This document shows, piece by piece, positions 1 through 7,979 of a DNA stretch of 12,383 bases; positions within the stretch are counted from its first letter, which is position 1; every line of letters starts with the position of its first letter. Below the pieces are notes generated by a model. The model searched no databases. It saw only the letters and a list, made by a program, of their open reading frames with translations, and was not told where the DNA came from. The DNA is taken from positions 1 to 12,383 of the forward strand of contig JALSPY010000107.1 in assembly GCA_026985705.1 (NCBI GenBank), read 5' to 3'. A program made the position numbers and the translations under genes. Origin of the DNA: Hydrogenothermaceae bacterium (GTDB lineage: Bacteria > Aquificota > Aquificia > Aquificales > Hydrogenothermaceae).

Positions 1-1162
1 AGGTTTTACATACATAGGGACAATAGACGGTCATAATTTGAAAGATTTAGAAGAAACATTAGAAAAAATCAAAACGATAAGAGGACCTGTGTTAGTTCAT
101 ATTATTACTCAGAAGGGAAAAGGTTTTAAACCTGCTGAGGAAAATCCAACACCATTTCACGGAATATCACCATTTGACAAAATTACAGGTACACCGATAA
201 AGAAAGCTATAACTAAACCTAGTTGGAGTAAAGCGTTTGGAGAAGCATTAATTGAACTGGCGGAAAAGGATGAAAAGATAGTAGCAATAACACCAGCTAT
301 GAGAGAAGGCTCCGGGCTAACAGAATTTTCAAAAAGATTTCCTAACAGATTTTTTGATGTTGGAATTGCAGAACAACATGCTTCAACATTTGCAGGAGGT
401 TTAGCTAGAGAAGGATTGAGACCTGTTGTAGCTTACTATTCAACATTTCTACAAAGGGCATATGACCAAGTTATACACGATATAGCATTACAGGAGCTAC
501 CGGTTGTTTTTGCAATTGATAGAGCAGGATTAGTTGGAGAAGATGGACCAACACATCACGGAGTTTTTGATATAGCCTTTTTAAGAACTGTCCCGAACAT
601 AATTATTACTGCACCTAAAGATTGGCAAGAGTTAAGGGATTTACTATACACAGGAATATATTCAGGAAAGGTTTTTGCAATAAGATATCCTAGAGGAACA
701 GTTATAGGAGAGAAAAAGGAAGGTTTTAATAAATTAGAAATTGGTAGTTGGGAAGTTTTAAAGGAAGGAAAAGATTTAGTTATACTAGCTGTTGGTAAGT
801 ATGTTAAAAGGGCATTAGAAACAGCAGATATACTAAATAAGTATGGTTTTAAACCTACTGTGGTTAATGCAAGATTTATTAAACCTATGGATTATAAACT
901 ATTAAATCAACTCTTAAAAACAAATGAGTATATTATCACAATGGAAGATGGAGCTTTAAATGGCGGTTTTGGAAGTGGAATTGTGGAGTATATAGCAGAT
1001 AACTTTTACTTTAACAAAGTTTTAAGATTTGGAATTCCTGATAGATTTATAGAACATGGAAAAGTTGAGTTGTTGGAAAAAGATTTAGGATTACTTCCTG
1101 AACAGATGGCAGAAAAAATAAAGAGAATGCTTTTAAATTCTAACTATAAAGTTGTAGGTTAA
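1..1162 (+). CDS. dxs: 1-deoxy-D-xylulose-5-phosphate synthase, C-terminal part (5' end outside window)
   Basis: Thiamine-diphosphate enzyme that joins pyruvate and glyceraldehyde 3-phosphate to give 1-deoxy-D-xylulose 5-phosphate, the first step of the MEP isoprenoid pathway; cytosolic. The reading frame is open from base 2, so the gene begins upstream; 386 residues are visible of a usual ~620-630. The first visible residues GFTYIGTIDGHN match the end of the thiamine-binding domain. Next come TQKGKGF and HGISPFD (about nt 107-175), the pyrimidine-binding domain with the catalytic-Glu motif AEQHA (nt 368-382), YSTFLQRAYDQ and GEDGPTHHG, and the C-terminal transketolase domain starting near IRYPRG. 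This order and these motifs separate DXS from transketolase. Its TAA stop (1160-1162) lies inside the end of the convergent pyrK. No terminator hairpin is seen at the junction. Nothing looks broken. Confidence 0.97.
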   Translation, partial: GFTYIGTIDGHNLKDLEETLEKIKTIRGPVLVHIITQKGKGFKPAEENPTPFHGISPFDKITGTPIKKAITKPSWSKAFGEALIELAEKDEKIVAITPAMREGSGLTEFSKRFPNRFFDVGIAEQHASTFAGGLAREGLRPVVAYYSTFLQRAYDQVIHDIALQELPVVFAIDRAGLVGEDGPTHHGVFDIAFLRTVPNIIITAPKDWQELRDLLYTGIYSGKVFAIRYPRGTVIGEKKEGFNKLEIGSWEVLKEGKDLVILAVGKYVKRALETADILNKYGFKPTVVNARFIKPMDYKLLNQLLKTNEYIITMEDGALNGGFGSGIVEYIADNFYFNKVLRFGIPDRFIEHGKVELLEKDLGLLPEQMAEKIKRMLLNSNYKVVG

Positions 1163-1944
1163 AACTGAATATCAAAGGCATTAAAAACTGGACCTTCATA
1201 ACACACCCTTTCATATTTTTCTTCCTTTACATTTTTTATTACGCAACCTATACATATACCAAAACCACAAGCCATTTTACTCTCAAGAGATAGATATGTT
1301 GGTATATTTATCTCCTTTGCAACCTTCACCACTGCCTTCATCATACCTTTAGGACCACAAACCATTAAGGCAGTATTTTCTTTCTCTAAAGCCAACTCCT
1401 TTAAATCCTTAGTTATCAATCCCTTTATTCCATAACTTCCATCTTCTGTGTAAATTAAAGTTTTATCCTTAAAACCATTTTCCTCAATCCAATCTAACAT
1501 TGATAGCTGTTCTCTTCTTCTAACTCCATATAAGGCAGTAAAGTTTTTCCCTTTCTCTTTTAACCTTTTCATTAACAGTGATAAACCGGCAAAACCTATA
1601 CCTCCACCAACAAGTATATAGTTATCAAACTTATCCTCTGGGAAAAATCTCTTACCTAACGGTGCCAAAATATCTATAAACTCACCTTTTTTTCTATAAG
1701 TTAATGTTTTTGTTCCTTTACCATACACGTCGTAAAAGAATAAAACTTCATCTCCATCAATATCCGCTATAGCAAAAGCTCTTCTCATCATAGGGTCAAA
1801 CTGACTGTCATATGTAGCTTTAATCATAGCAAATGCTCCAGCTGGTGAGCTTTTCAAATCGGGAGCTTTAACCCTTAAAAGCCAAGTTCTTCCAGAAATA
1901 TATCTGTTTTCCAATATCTCATACTTTTTATCAAATATCATCAA
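1159..1944 (-). CDS. pyrK: PyrK-type dihydroorotate dehydrogenase electron transfer subunit (FAD/[2Fe-2S] reductase)
   Basis: Flavin/iron-sulfur subunit that in class 1B dihydroorotate dehydrogenases passes electrons from dihydroorotate (via PyrD FMN) to NAD+. The 261 residues show the family order: an FAD-binding barrel with RRAFAIAD (54-61) and YGKGTKTL (74-81), an NAD-binding lobe with GGGIGFAG (113-120) and CGPKGM (196-201), and a C-terminal [2Fe-2S] site with Cys226, 231, 234 and 248 in the PyrK spacing, within MACGFGICIGC and RVCYEGPVF. The usual R-x-x-S/T flavin motif has Ala in place of Ser/Thr (RAFAIA). No pyrD lies in the window, so the partner is elsewhere; a stand-alone ferredoxin-NADP reductase-like role is possible but the Cys pattern favours PyrK. 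Start: TTG at 1944 and ATG at 1941 are adjacent; an AGGT stretch upstream (1951-1954) suits either. Confidence 0.88.
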   Translation of the reverse strand: MMIFDKKYEILENRYISGRTWLLRVKAPDLKSSPAGAFAMIKATYDSQFDPMMRRAFAIADIDGDEVLFFYDVYGKGTKTLTYRKKGEFIDILAPLGKRFFPEDKFDNYILVGGGIGFAGLSLLMKRLKEKGKNFTALYGVRRREQLSMLDWIEENGFKDKTLIYTEDGSYGIKGLITKDLKELALEKENTALMVCGPKGMMKAVVKVAKEINIPTYLSLESKMACGFGICIGCVIKNVKEEKYERVCYEGPVFNAFDIQF

Positions 1945-1964
1945 TCTCTTACCTACCCTAAAAG

Positions 1965-1993
1965 TTGAAATACCTAACCTTAAACACTAGTAT
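1965..1993 (+). promoter_or_regulatory. Candidate promoter for the mrcA operon
   Basis: TTGAAA (1965-1970), a 17-base spacer and TAGTAT (1988-1993) fit a sigma-70-type promoter, placing a transcription start near 2000 and a leader of about 42 bases before the TTG start at 2042. An alternative -10 is the overlapping TATTAT at 1991-1996. The ten bases TAGTATTATA at 1988-1997 recur exactly at 5024-5033, upstream of manC. Confidence 0.38.
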
Positions 1994-2019
1994 TATATAC
2001 TGTTATTCTAAAATTTTGA
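1992..2019 (-). promoter_or_regulatory. Candidate -10 box for pyrK
   Basis: On the minus strand the divergent region contains a perfect TATAAT (complement of 1992-1997), about 50 bases before the pyrK ATG. The best -35 at 16-base spacing is poor (TCAAAA, complement of 2014-2019). It overlaps the candidate mrcA promoter on the other strand, so the two genes may compete for polymerase. Inferred from sequence only. Confidence 0.32.
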
Positions 2020-2041
2020 TTTTAAATGAAGGTTAAAACCT

Positions 2042-4423
2042 TTGAGAAGGAAAAATAGATTAAAAAGTTTTATAAAATTTGTTTTTTATACATTTTTAAT
2101 AATTTTTTCTATAGGTTTGTCCTTTATTATCTACTATATATCTAAAGCAATACAAGATATTCCAGATGTAAGACAACTTGAGACATTTAAACCTCGTCAG
2201 GTTATTCAAGTATACGACTACAAAGGAAAACTAATAACAGAGTTCTACTATCAAAGAAGAAAGTATGTTCCCATTAAAAAAATTCCTAAGATTGTAAAAG
2301 AGGCTTTTATATCTATAGAGGATAAAAATTTTTACAAAAATAATGGTATAGATATAGAAGGTATAGTTAGAGCGGCTATAAAAAATATATCAACTGGTAG
2401 GATTGTTGCCGGTGGAAGCACAATATCACAACAGCTTGTAAAAAATCTATTTTTAACTCCTAAAAAAAGTTTTAAAAGAAAGATTAAAGAAATGTATTTA
2501 GCAATAAAACTGAATAAAACTTATCCAAAGGATAAGATACTAGAAATGTATCTTAATTACATATACCTCGGGCATGGAGCCTACGGCGTAGAAGCTGCCT
2601 CACAAGTTTATTTTGGAAAACATGTATGGGAATTAAACTTGTGTGAAGCTGCTACCATAGCCGGTTTACCTAAAGCTCCAAGTAAGTATGACCCATATAA
2701 AAATCCAGATTTAGCAGTAAAGAGAAGAAATTTAGTTTTAGATAGAATGGTTGAGGAAGGGTATATTTCTCCACAGCAGGCTGAAAAGTGTAAAGAAAAA
2801 GCTATAAAACTTGTTGGAAAGGAAAAAAGTAATAGAAGATATGATGATTATTTTACAGAGGAAGTAAAAAAGTGGTTCATAAAAAATTTTGGTATAGACG
2901 CATTCTATAAAGGTGGATATAAAATTTATACTACTTTAGATTTTGACCTACAGAAAAAAGCTACAAAATTAATTCAGAAACATTTAGAAAAATTACAGGA
3001 AACTGTTGGTTTTCCAAAATTAACTGTAGGTGAAAAACGAAAACTTTTGAAACTTTATAAACAGGAAGAAAATATAAAGGAATTAAAAAAAGGAAATATA
3101 TATGTTGCACTTATTGAAGATATAGATTATAAAAACCACTTAATAAAGTTTAAAATTTATAATTTTAAAGGGGAAGTTAAGTTTAATGGAAGTTTAGTTG
3201 AAGCTAAAAAAGGTTTACCTTTCTACGTTGAGTATTTAGGGAAAAATAAATTTAAATTTGTTCCTTTTTTAGAAACTGCGTTAATCTCAATATACCCAAA
3301 AACAGGAGCAATAAGAGTGTTAATTGGTGGATACTCATTTAAGAAAAGTAAATTTAATAGAGCTACTCAAACAAAAAGACAACCCGGTTCCGCATTCAAA
3401 CCTATAGTTTATGCTATGGCAATAAAGAAAGGTTATACCCAAATATCTTATGTTTATGATGAACCTATAGGATACTGGGACATAGGGAGCGGTAGAATAT
3501 GGGTTCCTAAAAACTATGACAAAAAATATAGAGGTAGAGTAATTCTCAGATATGCTTTAGCCCACAGTTTAAATGCTGCAGCTGTAAACCTCTATCATAA
3601 TGTAGGTAAAAGAAATGTTGTTAATTTAGCACATCTTTTAGGAATAAAAACTAAACTTTATCCTGTTCCATCGTTAGCATTAGGAAGTTATTCAATTAAA
3701 CCTATAGAGTTAGCTACAGTTTATTCCACATTTGCAAATGGTGGTGTAAGGTGTAATCCATACTTAGTAGAGGAGGTTAAAGACTTTACAGGGGAAAAAG
3801 TATACTCACATGAGCCTAGATGTTATAGTGTTTATCCTGCTTCTGAAAATGCAGTTGTTATAGATTTATTAAAAGCCGTAGTTAAGGAAGGAACAGGAAG
3901 AAGAGCTCTTTCTCTGGGCTTTCCGGTAGCGGGAAAAACTGGAACAACAAATGAGTATTCTGATGCTTGGTTTGCCGGTTTTTCAACGAAAATTACGACT
4001 GTTGTTTGGGTTGGCTACGATGTAAAGAAAAAGATAGGAGAAAAAATGACAGGCTCTAGGGCTGCCCTTCCACTCTGGATAAAAGTTATGGATGTAGCCC
4101 ATCCATTTAAAAACAAGGTCCCAGACTTCACTCTACCTGATGGAGCTGCATACTATACTATAAACATGAGTTATCTAGTTTTAGCAACTCCAGCCTGTCC
4201 TGTAAATAACAAAAATTTAGTTTTTGTAAAGGGAACACAGCCGGATATAACATGTAGCGATTTACACATAAAACCTCAAAATACACAAGAAAAGTCTGTA
4301 GAGGAATTAGAAAAAGAAATAGAAGAGTTTGAAATACAAAATGAAGAAGGGTTATTCAAAAATGACAGAGAAAAAGAAGACAAGGAGAAAATTGATAAAA
4401 AGCAAAATAATAGTGTAAATTAA
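2042..4423 (+). CDS. mrcA: Class A penicillin-binding protein 1A (peptidoglycan glycosyltransferase/transpeptidase)
   Basis: Bifunctional cell-wall enzyme: polymerises lipid II glycan and cross-links stem peptides outside the inner membrane. The 793 residues give a basic cytoplasmic N-terminus, one membrane helix (about 11-34), and a GT51 domain with EDKNFYKNNG (93-102; Glu93 catalytic), GGSTISQQLVKN (124-135), RKIKEMYLA (146-154) and KILEMYLNYIYLG (165-177). A beta-rich linker (about 350-410) resembles the OB-like insert of PBP1A. The transpeptidase has SAFK (Ser450, Lys453), SLN (509-511) and KTGT (632-635). A charged tail of about 45 residues ends the protein. Odd: the His of glycosyltransferase motif 1 (EDxxFxxHxG) is Asn100. 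Start is TTG 2042, supported by GAAGG at 2028-2032 with 9-base spacing and by the basic stretch before the helix. Followed after 35 bases by the GTPase gene. Confidence 0.97.
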   Translation: MRRKNRLKSFIKFVFYTFLIIFSIGLSFIIYYISKAIQDIPDVRQLETFKPRQVIQVYDYKGKLITEFYYQRRKYVPIKKIPKIVKEAFISIEDKNFYKNNGIDIEGIVRAAIKNISTGRIVAGGSTISQQLVKNLFLTPKKSFKRKIKEMYLAIKLNKTYPKDKILEMYLNYIYLGHGAYGVEAASQVYFGKHVWELNLCEAATIAGLPKAPSKYDPYKNPDLAVKRRNLVLDRMVEEGYISPQQAEKCKEKAIKLVGKEKSNRRYDDYFTEEVKKWFIKNFGIDAFYKGGYKIYTTLDFDLQKKATKLIQKHLEKLQETVGFPKLTVGEKRKLLKLYKQEENIKELKKGNIYVALIEDIDYKNHLIKFKIYNFKGEVKFNGSLVEAKKGLPFYVEYLGKNKFKFVPFLETALISIYPKTGAIRVLIGGYSFKKSKFNRATQTKRQPGSAFKPIVYAMAIKKGYTQISYVYDEPIGYWDIGSGRIWVPKNYDKKYRGRVILRYALAHSLNAAAVNLYHNVGKRNVVNLAHLLGIKTKLYPVPSLALGSYSIKPIELATVYSTFANGGVRCNPYLVEEVKDFTGEKVYSHEPRCYSVYPASENAVVIDLLKAVVKEGTGRRALSLGFPVAGKTGTTNEYSDAWFAGFSTKITTVVWVGYDVKKKIGEKMTGSRAALPLWIKVMDVAHPFKNKVPDFTLPDGAAYYTINMSYLVLATPACPVNNKNLVFVKGTQPDITCSDLHIKPQNTQEKSVEELEKEIEEFEIQNEEGLFKNDREKEDKEKIDKKQNNSVN

Positions 4424-4458
4424 AATCAAAATGGGAAAAAACATTAAAGGAGTTAAAA

Positions 4459-4992
4459 ATGGCAGATGAAATCAAAGTAATAATAACAGGTCATTTTTCC
4501 GCAGGAAAAACTCAATTTATAAAAACTTTGGTAAATAATGTTGTATCTACAGAGGTTCCTTTAACTAATAAGGAAGAAAAAAATGAAAAAGATTTAACAA
4601 CTGTAGCTTTAGATTATGGAAATGTTGAGATAGATGGAAAGAAGGTTCATTTATTTGGAACACCGGGGCAGGATAGATTTGATTTTATGTTAGATGTTTT
4701 ATCTAAAAATTTTGATGCAGTTATTATTCTCCTTGATTCTACAAATAGAGAAGGTATTGAAAAAACAAAAAAGTTTATAAAGTATTTTATAAATTATAAA
4801 AAACCATTAGTTATAGCTTGTAATAAACAGGACTTAGATAATAAATTTTCAATAAGTGAAATATCTAAAATGCTAAATATACCCGAAAAATATTTAAAAT
4901 CCCTTATTGCTACTGACAAAACTAAAACCTCTACTTTATTGAAAGAATTAATAAGTTTTGTTGAGGAAAAAAATAGATTAAATAAGGTATAG
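4459..4992 (+). CDS. Small Ras-like GTPase, COG2229 (SRPRB/CvnD-like) family
   Basis: A 177-residue single-domain G protein. Visible motifs: P-loop GHFSAGKT (11-18), switch-I threonines Thr47-Thr48 in TTVALDYG, G3 region LFGTPGQDRF (65-74), G4 NKQD (122-125) and a weak G5 around ATDK (151-154). The G3 motif starts with Gly67 instead of Asp, as I recall for COG2229 proteins, so this is probably family-typical and not a defect. In actinobacteria and delta-proteobacteria such GTPases usually sit with roadblock/LC7 regulators; none is present here. Strong ribosome site (AAAGGAG, 10 bases before ATG 4459 including spacer) and only 35 bases after mrcA, so likely co-transcribed with it. Role unknown; signalling linked to envelope growth or surface polysaccharide is suggested only by neighbours. 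All ten Phe codons are TTT. Confidence 0.88.
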   Translation: MADEIKVIITGHFSAGKTQFIKTLVNNVVSTEVPLTNKEEKNEKDLTTVALDYGNVEIDGKKVHLFGTPGQDRFDFMLDVLSKNFDAVIILLDSTNREGIEKTKKFIKYFINYKKPLVIACNKQDLDNKFSISEISKMLNIPEKYLKSLIATDKTKTSTLLKELISFVEEKNRLNKV

Positions 4993-4993
4993 G

Positions 4994-5033
4994 TTGATAA
5001 AAATCTGAAGGCACATACTATTTTAGTATTATA
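4994..5033 (+). promoter_or_regulatory. Candidate promoter/operator with short palindrome upstream of manC
   Basis: The 64-base gap before manC contains TTGATA (4994-4999) and, 16 bases on, TACTAT (5016-5021). A perfect inverted repeat ATACTA-TTT-TAGTAT (5015-5029) overlaps it, and TATTATAAA follows (5027-5035) as an alternative -10. TAGTATTATA (5024-5033) is identical to 1988-1997 in the mrcA/pyrK divergent promoter region. It may be a promoter with an operator-like palindrome; a weak terminator is less likely because the stem has a single G:C pair. Confidence 0.3.
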
Positions 5034-5056
5034 AATTTTTGTAGAGAGGATAATCT

Positions 5057-6508
5057 ATGAAAATTCTTATTCTATCAGGGGGAAGTGGAACGAGATTATT
5101 TCCATTATCAAGGGAGTTGTATCCAAAGCAGTTTTTAAAGTTTGGGGATAAATACTCATTTTTCCAAAAAACATTTTTAAGAAATATAAATTTAGTTGAA
5201 GATTATAGAGACATATTAATACTTACAAATGAAAAGTATAAATTTCTTGTAAGAAATCATCTAATTGAATTGATAGGTAAAGAAAAAGTAGAAGATAAAA
5301 TTAAAATTTTGCTTGAACCTGTTAAAAGGAACACAGCTCCAGCTATAGCCTTTGCAGTTAAATATCTTTTGGAAATTGAGGAAGTATCTCCTGAAACAGT
5401 TTTATTTATATCTCCATCAGACCATCTAATAAATCCTGAAGATAAATTTGTTGAGTATGTTAAATTTGCTGAAAGTATAGCTAAAGAAGGTTATATAATA
5501 ACATTTGGAGTTAATCCATACACTCCAGAAACAGGCTATGGTTATATAGAAGCTGATATAAAATCTCCACTAAAAATGGATAAGGCATTCCAAGTTTTTA
5601 AAGTAAAAAAGTTTCATGAAAAGCCATCTTTAGAGTTGGCTCAGAAGTATATATCTACTGGGAACTATTTCTGGAATAGTGGAATGTTTATGTTTTCAAT
5701 AAAAACAATTTTAGAGGAGTTTAAAACCTTTTCACCAGATATATTTAGATTAATAACAGAAAACTCGTTTGAAGATTTAATAAAGAAATTTATAGAAATG
5801 CCAGATATATCTATAGACTATGCTATAATGGAGAAAACAGAAAAGGCTGTTGTTATACCTCTGTATATTCAATGGTCAGATGTAGGCTCTTGGGATAGTG
5901 TATATTCAATATATCCTAAGGATAAAGATAATAATGTAAAGTTTGGTAATGTTTTTACAATTGAGACAAAAAACAGTTTATTAATGGGAAATAAAAGATT
6001 GTTAACAACAGTTGGAATAGAGGATTTAGCTATTATTGAAACAGACGATGTTTTACTAGTAGCTCATAGGGGAGATACTCAAAAAGTTAAAGAGTTAGTT
6101 AAACAGCTATCGAATAATGAAAAAACAAAGGAGTATGTTATACACCATACTACAGTTTATAGACCTTGGGGAAGTTTTACGGAGTTAGAAGAAGGTAATA
6201 GATATAAAATAAAGAGACTGACAGTTTATCCCGGAGAAGCTCTAAGTCTTCAACTACACCATCATAGAAGTGAACATTGGGTTGTTGTTAAAGGAACAGC
6301 CAAAGTTTATCTAGAAAATATTGAAACAGGAGAAAAGAAAGAAGTATATGTCCACGAAAACGAAAGTATATATGTTCCAAAATCATTTAAACATAGATTG
6401 GAAAATCCGGGAAAAATAAATCTTGAAGTTATAGAAATACAAGTGGGAGAGTATTTGGAGGAAGACGATATTATCAGATTTGAAGATAAATATAAAAGAG
6501 TTAAATAA
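5057..6508 (+). CDS. manC: Bifunctional mannose-1-phosphate guanylyltransferase / mannose-6-phosphate isomerase (type II PMI)
   Basis: Makes GDP-mannose: the C-terminal domain interconverts fructose 6-phosphate and mannose 6-phosphate, and the N-terminal domain joins mannose 1-phosphate and GTP. GDP-mannose feeds exopolysaccharide, lipopolysaccharide or deoxysugar synthesis. The 483 residues are the usual length for AlgA/ManC/XanB proteins. N-terminal nucleotidyltransferase: GGSGTRLFPLSR (8-19), PKQF (23-26), SPSDH (119-123), FHEKP (186-190), NSGMF (207-211) and WSDVGSW (273-279). C-terminal cupin: YRPWGSF (368-374) and the metal-binding QLHHHRSEHW (399-408), then GTAKV (413-417). AGAGGA at 5045-5050 with 6-base spacing supports ATG 5057. 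No phosphomannomutase or glycosyltransferase genes are adjacent, so the product's destination cannot be read from this window. An alternative symbol is algA. Confidence 0.96.
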   Translation: MKILILSGGSGTRLFPLSRELYPKQFLKFGDKYSFFQKTFLRNINLVEDYRDILILTNEKYKFLVRNHLIELIGKEKVEDKIKILLEPVKRNTAPAIAFAVKYLLEIEEVSPETVLFISPSDHLINPEDKFVEYVKFAESIAKEGYIITFGVNPYTPETGYGYIEADIKSPLKMDKAFQVFKVKKFHEKPSLELAQKYISTGNYFWNSGMFMFSIKTILEEFKTFSPDIFRLITENSFEDLIKKFIEMPDISIDYAIMEKTEKAVVIPLYIQWSDVGSWDSVYSIYPKDKDNNVKFGNVFTIETKNSLLMGNKRLLTTVGIEDLAIIETDDVLLVAHRGDTQKVKELVKQLSNNEKTKEYVIHHTTVYRPWGSFTELEEGNRYKIKRLTVYPGEALSLQLHHHRSEHWVVVKGTAKVYLENIETGEKKEVYVHENESIYVPKSFKHRLENPGKINLEVIEIQVGEYLEEDDIIRFEDKYKRVK

Positions 6509-6587
6509 ACTGATACAAAATCTATTCTTTTTTATTCCTTCCATTTAAAATTTAAAGCAATCTAAAACATTATAAAATGGAGTGTAA

Positions 6588-7904
6588 ATGAGAAATAAAA
6601 TACTAAAAGTTGGAGTTATAAGTTTAGGATGCCCTAAAAATTTAGTTGATACAGAGTTATTGTTAGGTAAATTTAAAGTTGCCAATGTTGAATTTGCGAA
6701 TAGATTAGAAGATGCAGATATAATAGTTATCAATACATGCGGTTTTATAGAGCCTGCAAAAGAAGAAAGTATAGATACAATATTAAACATTTCAGAGTTA
6801 AAGAAGAAATACCCAAATAAAAAAATCATAGCCACAGGTTGTTTAGTTGAAAGATATAAAAAAGTATTAGAAAGTGAAATTCCGGAGGTAGATTTTTTTG
6901 TTCCTTTAAAAGAAGAATTACAGATACCTGAAAGATTAGGTTTAAAAGTTGCTAAAATAGATAATCCATATACAACACGAGTTATATCTACTCCAAAACA
7001 TACCGCATATCTAAAAATATCTGAAGGTTGTGACCATACATGTAGTTTTTGTGCAATTCCAAGTATAAGGGGTAAACATAGAAGTAGAACTATAGAAAGT
7101 ATAGTAGATGAGGCTAAATATTTAGCAGATTTAGGAGTAAAGGAAATTAATATAATCTCTCAAGATACAAGTTATTATGGTATAGATATATACGGTAAAC
7201 CTATGTTATGGAATTTAATAGATGAGATTGAAAGTATAGATAGTATAGAGTGGATAAGACTTTACTATCTATATCCTTCCACTGTAAATGAGGATTTTAT
7301 AAAGGAGTTAGCAAACAGAGAGAAAGTAGTCAAGTATATTGAAATGCCAATCCAACATTCTGAGGACAAAATTCTAAAAGATATGCAGAGAGGATATAGA
7401 AGGAAAAAGTTAGAAAAAATTTTGGAATGGAAAGAAAAATATATTCCGGAGCTTGCAATAAGAACGGCTGTAATAGTAGGTTTTCCAACAGAAACAGAAG
7501 AAGATTTTGAAAACTTAAAAGATTTTATTAAATATTCTCAATTTGATTGGTTAGGAATTTTTGAATATTCCCATGAAGAGGGAACACCAGCTTACAAATT
7601 ATTTAGTGATAATATACCAAAAGAGGAAAAGATTAGAAGAAAAAATGAGATTTTAGAAATTCAAGAAAAAATAACTGAAGAAAAAAATAAAAAACTTATA
7701 GGGAAAGAGTTTAAAGTTTTAATAGATGGATATTCTGAAGAGTGGGAAACCTTACCTATTGGAAGAACATATAGAAGTGCATATGATATAGACGGAATAA
7801 CATATATAGAAGCAACTGAACCTGTAAATATAGGAGATTTTGTAAAAGTAAAAATAAAAGATGTTATTAATATAACTGATACAGTCGGAGAAATTATAGA
7901 TTAA
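6588..7904 (+). CDS. rimO: Ribosomal protein S12 (Asp) methylthiotransferase RimO
   Basis: Radical-SAM enzyme that adds a methylthio group to the conserved aspartate of ribosomal protein S12. The 438 residues match the family. The N-terminal MTTase domain carries the auxiliary-cluster cysteines Cys15 (SLGCPKN), Cys51 (NTCGF) and Cys85 (TGCL). The radical-SAM domain has Cys148, Cys152 and Cys155 (CDHTCSFC), followed by RGKHRSR. The C-terminal ~65 residues form the TRAM substrate-binding domain. SLGCPKN and IRLYYLYP favour RimO over the tRNA enzyme MiaB. Start ATG 6588 has GGAG at 6579-6582 with 5-base spacing. It follows manC by 79 bases; a TATAAA at 6571-6576 lies too close to the start to be a useful promoter. 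An antisense frame of 96 codons over its 5' end is not a gene. Confidence 0.97.
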   Translation: MRNKILKVGVISLGCPKNLVDTELLLGKFKVANVEFANRLEDADIIVINTCGFIEPAKEESIDTILNISELKKKYPNKKIIATGCLVERYKKVLESEIPEVDFFVPLKEELQIPERLGLKVAKIDNPYTTRVISTPKHTAYLKISEGCDHTCSFCAIPSIRGKHRSRTIESIVDEAKYLADLGVKEINIISQDTSYYGIDIYGKPMLWNLIDEIESIDSIEWIRLYYLYPSTVNEDFIKELANREKVVKYIEMPIQHSEDKILKDMQRGYRRKKLEKILEWKEKYIPELAIRTAVIVGFPTETEEDFENLKDFIKYSQFDWLGIFEYSHEEGTPAYKLFSDNIPKEEKIRRKNEILEIQEKITEEKNKKLIGKEFKVLIDGYSEEWETLPIGRTYRSAYDIDGITYIEATEPVNIGDFVKVKIKDVINITDTVGEIID

Positions 7905-7917
7905 CAATAATTTTCAC

Positions 7918-7945
7918 TTGACGATGTAAGAATAAATAGTATAGT
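7918..7945 (+). promoter_or_regulatory. Sigma-70-type promoter for microprotein and AI-2E family gene
   Basis: TTGACG (7918-7923), a 16-base spacer and TATAGT (7940-7945) each match the consensus hexamers at five of six positions, the best promoter match in the window. The predicted start near 7952 gives a leader of about 28 bases that carries the strong ribosome site GGGAGG (7966-7971). It lies 13 bases after the rimO stop, so the following pair of genes has its own transcript. Confidence 0.62.
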
Positions 7946-7979
7946 TTAATATTAAAATTTAGAAAGGGAGGATAGGAAG

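Noticed and set aside
6571..6576. TATAAA as a rimO promoter
   Set aside because: A start from this box would fall at or beyond the GGAG ribosome site, and no -35 element is found at a workable distance.
6545..6835. Minus-strand open frame of 96 codons
   Set aside because: It lies antisense to the manC-rimO gap and the N-terminal cysteine motifs of rimO, has no ribosome site that I can see, and its product is a low-complexity shadow translation.
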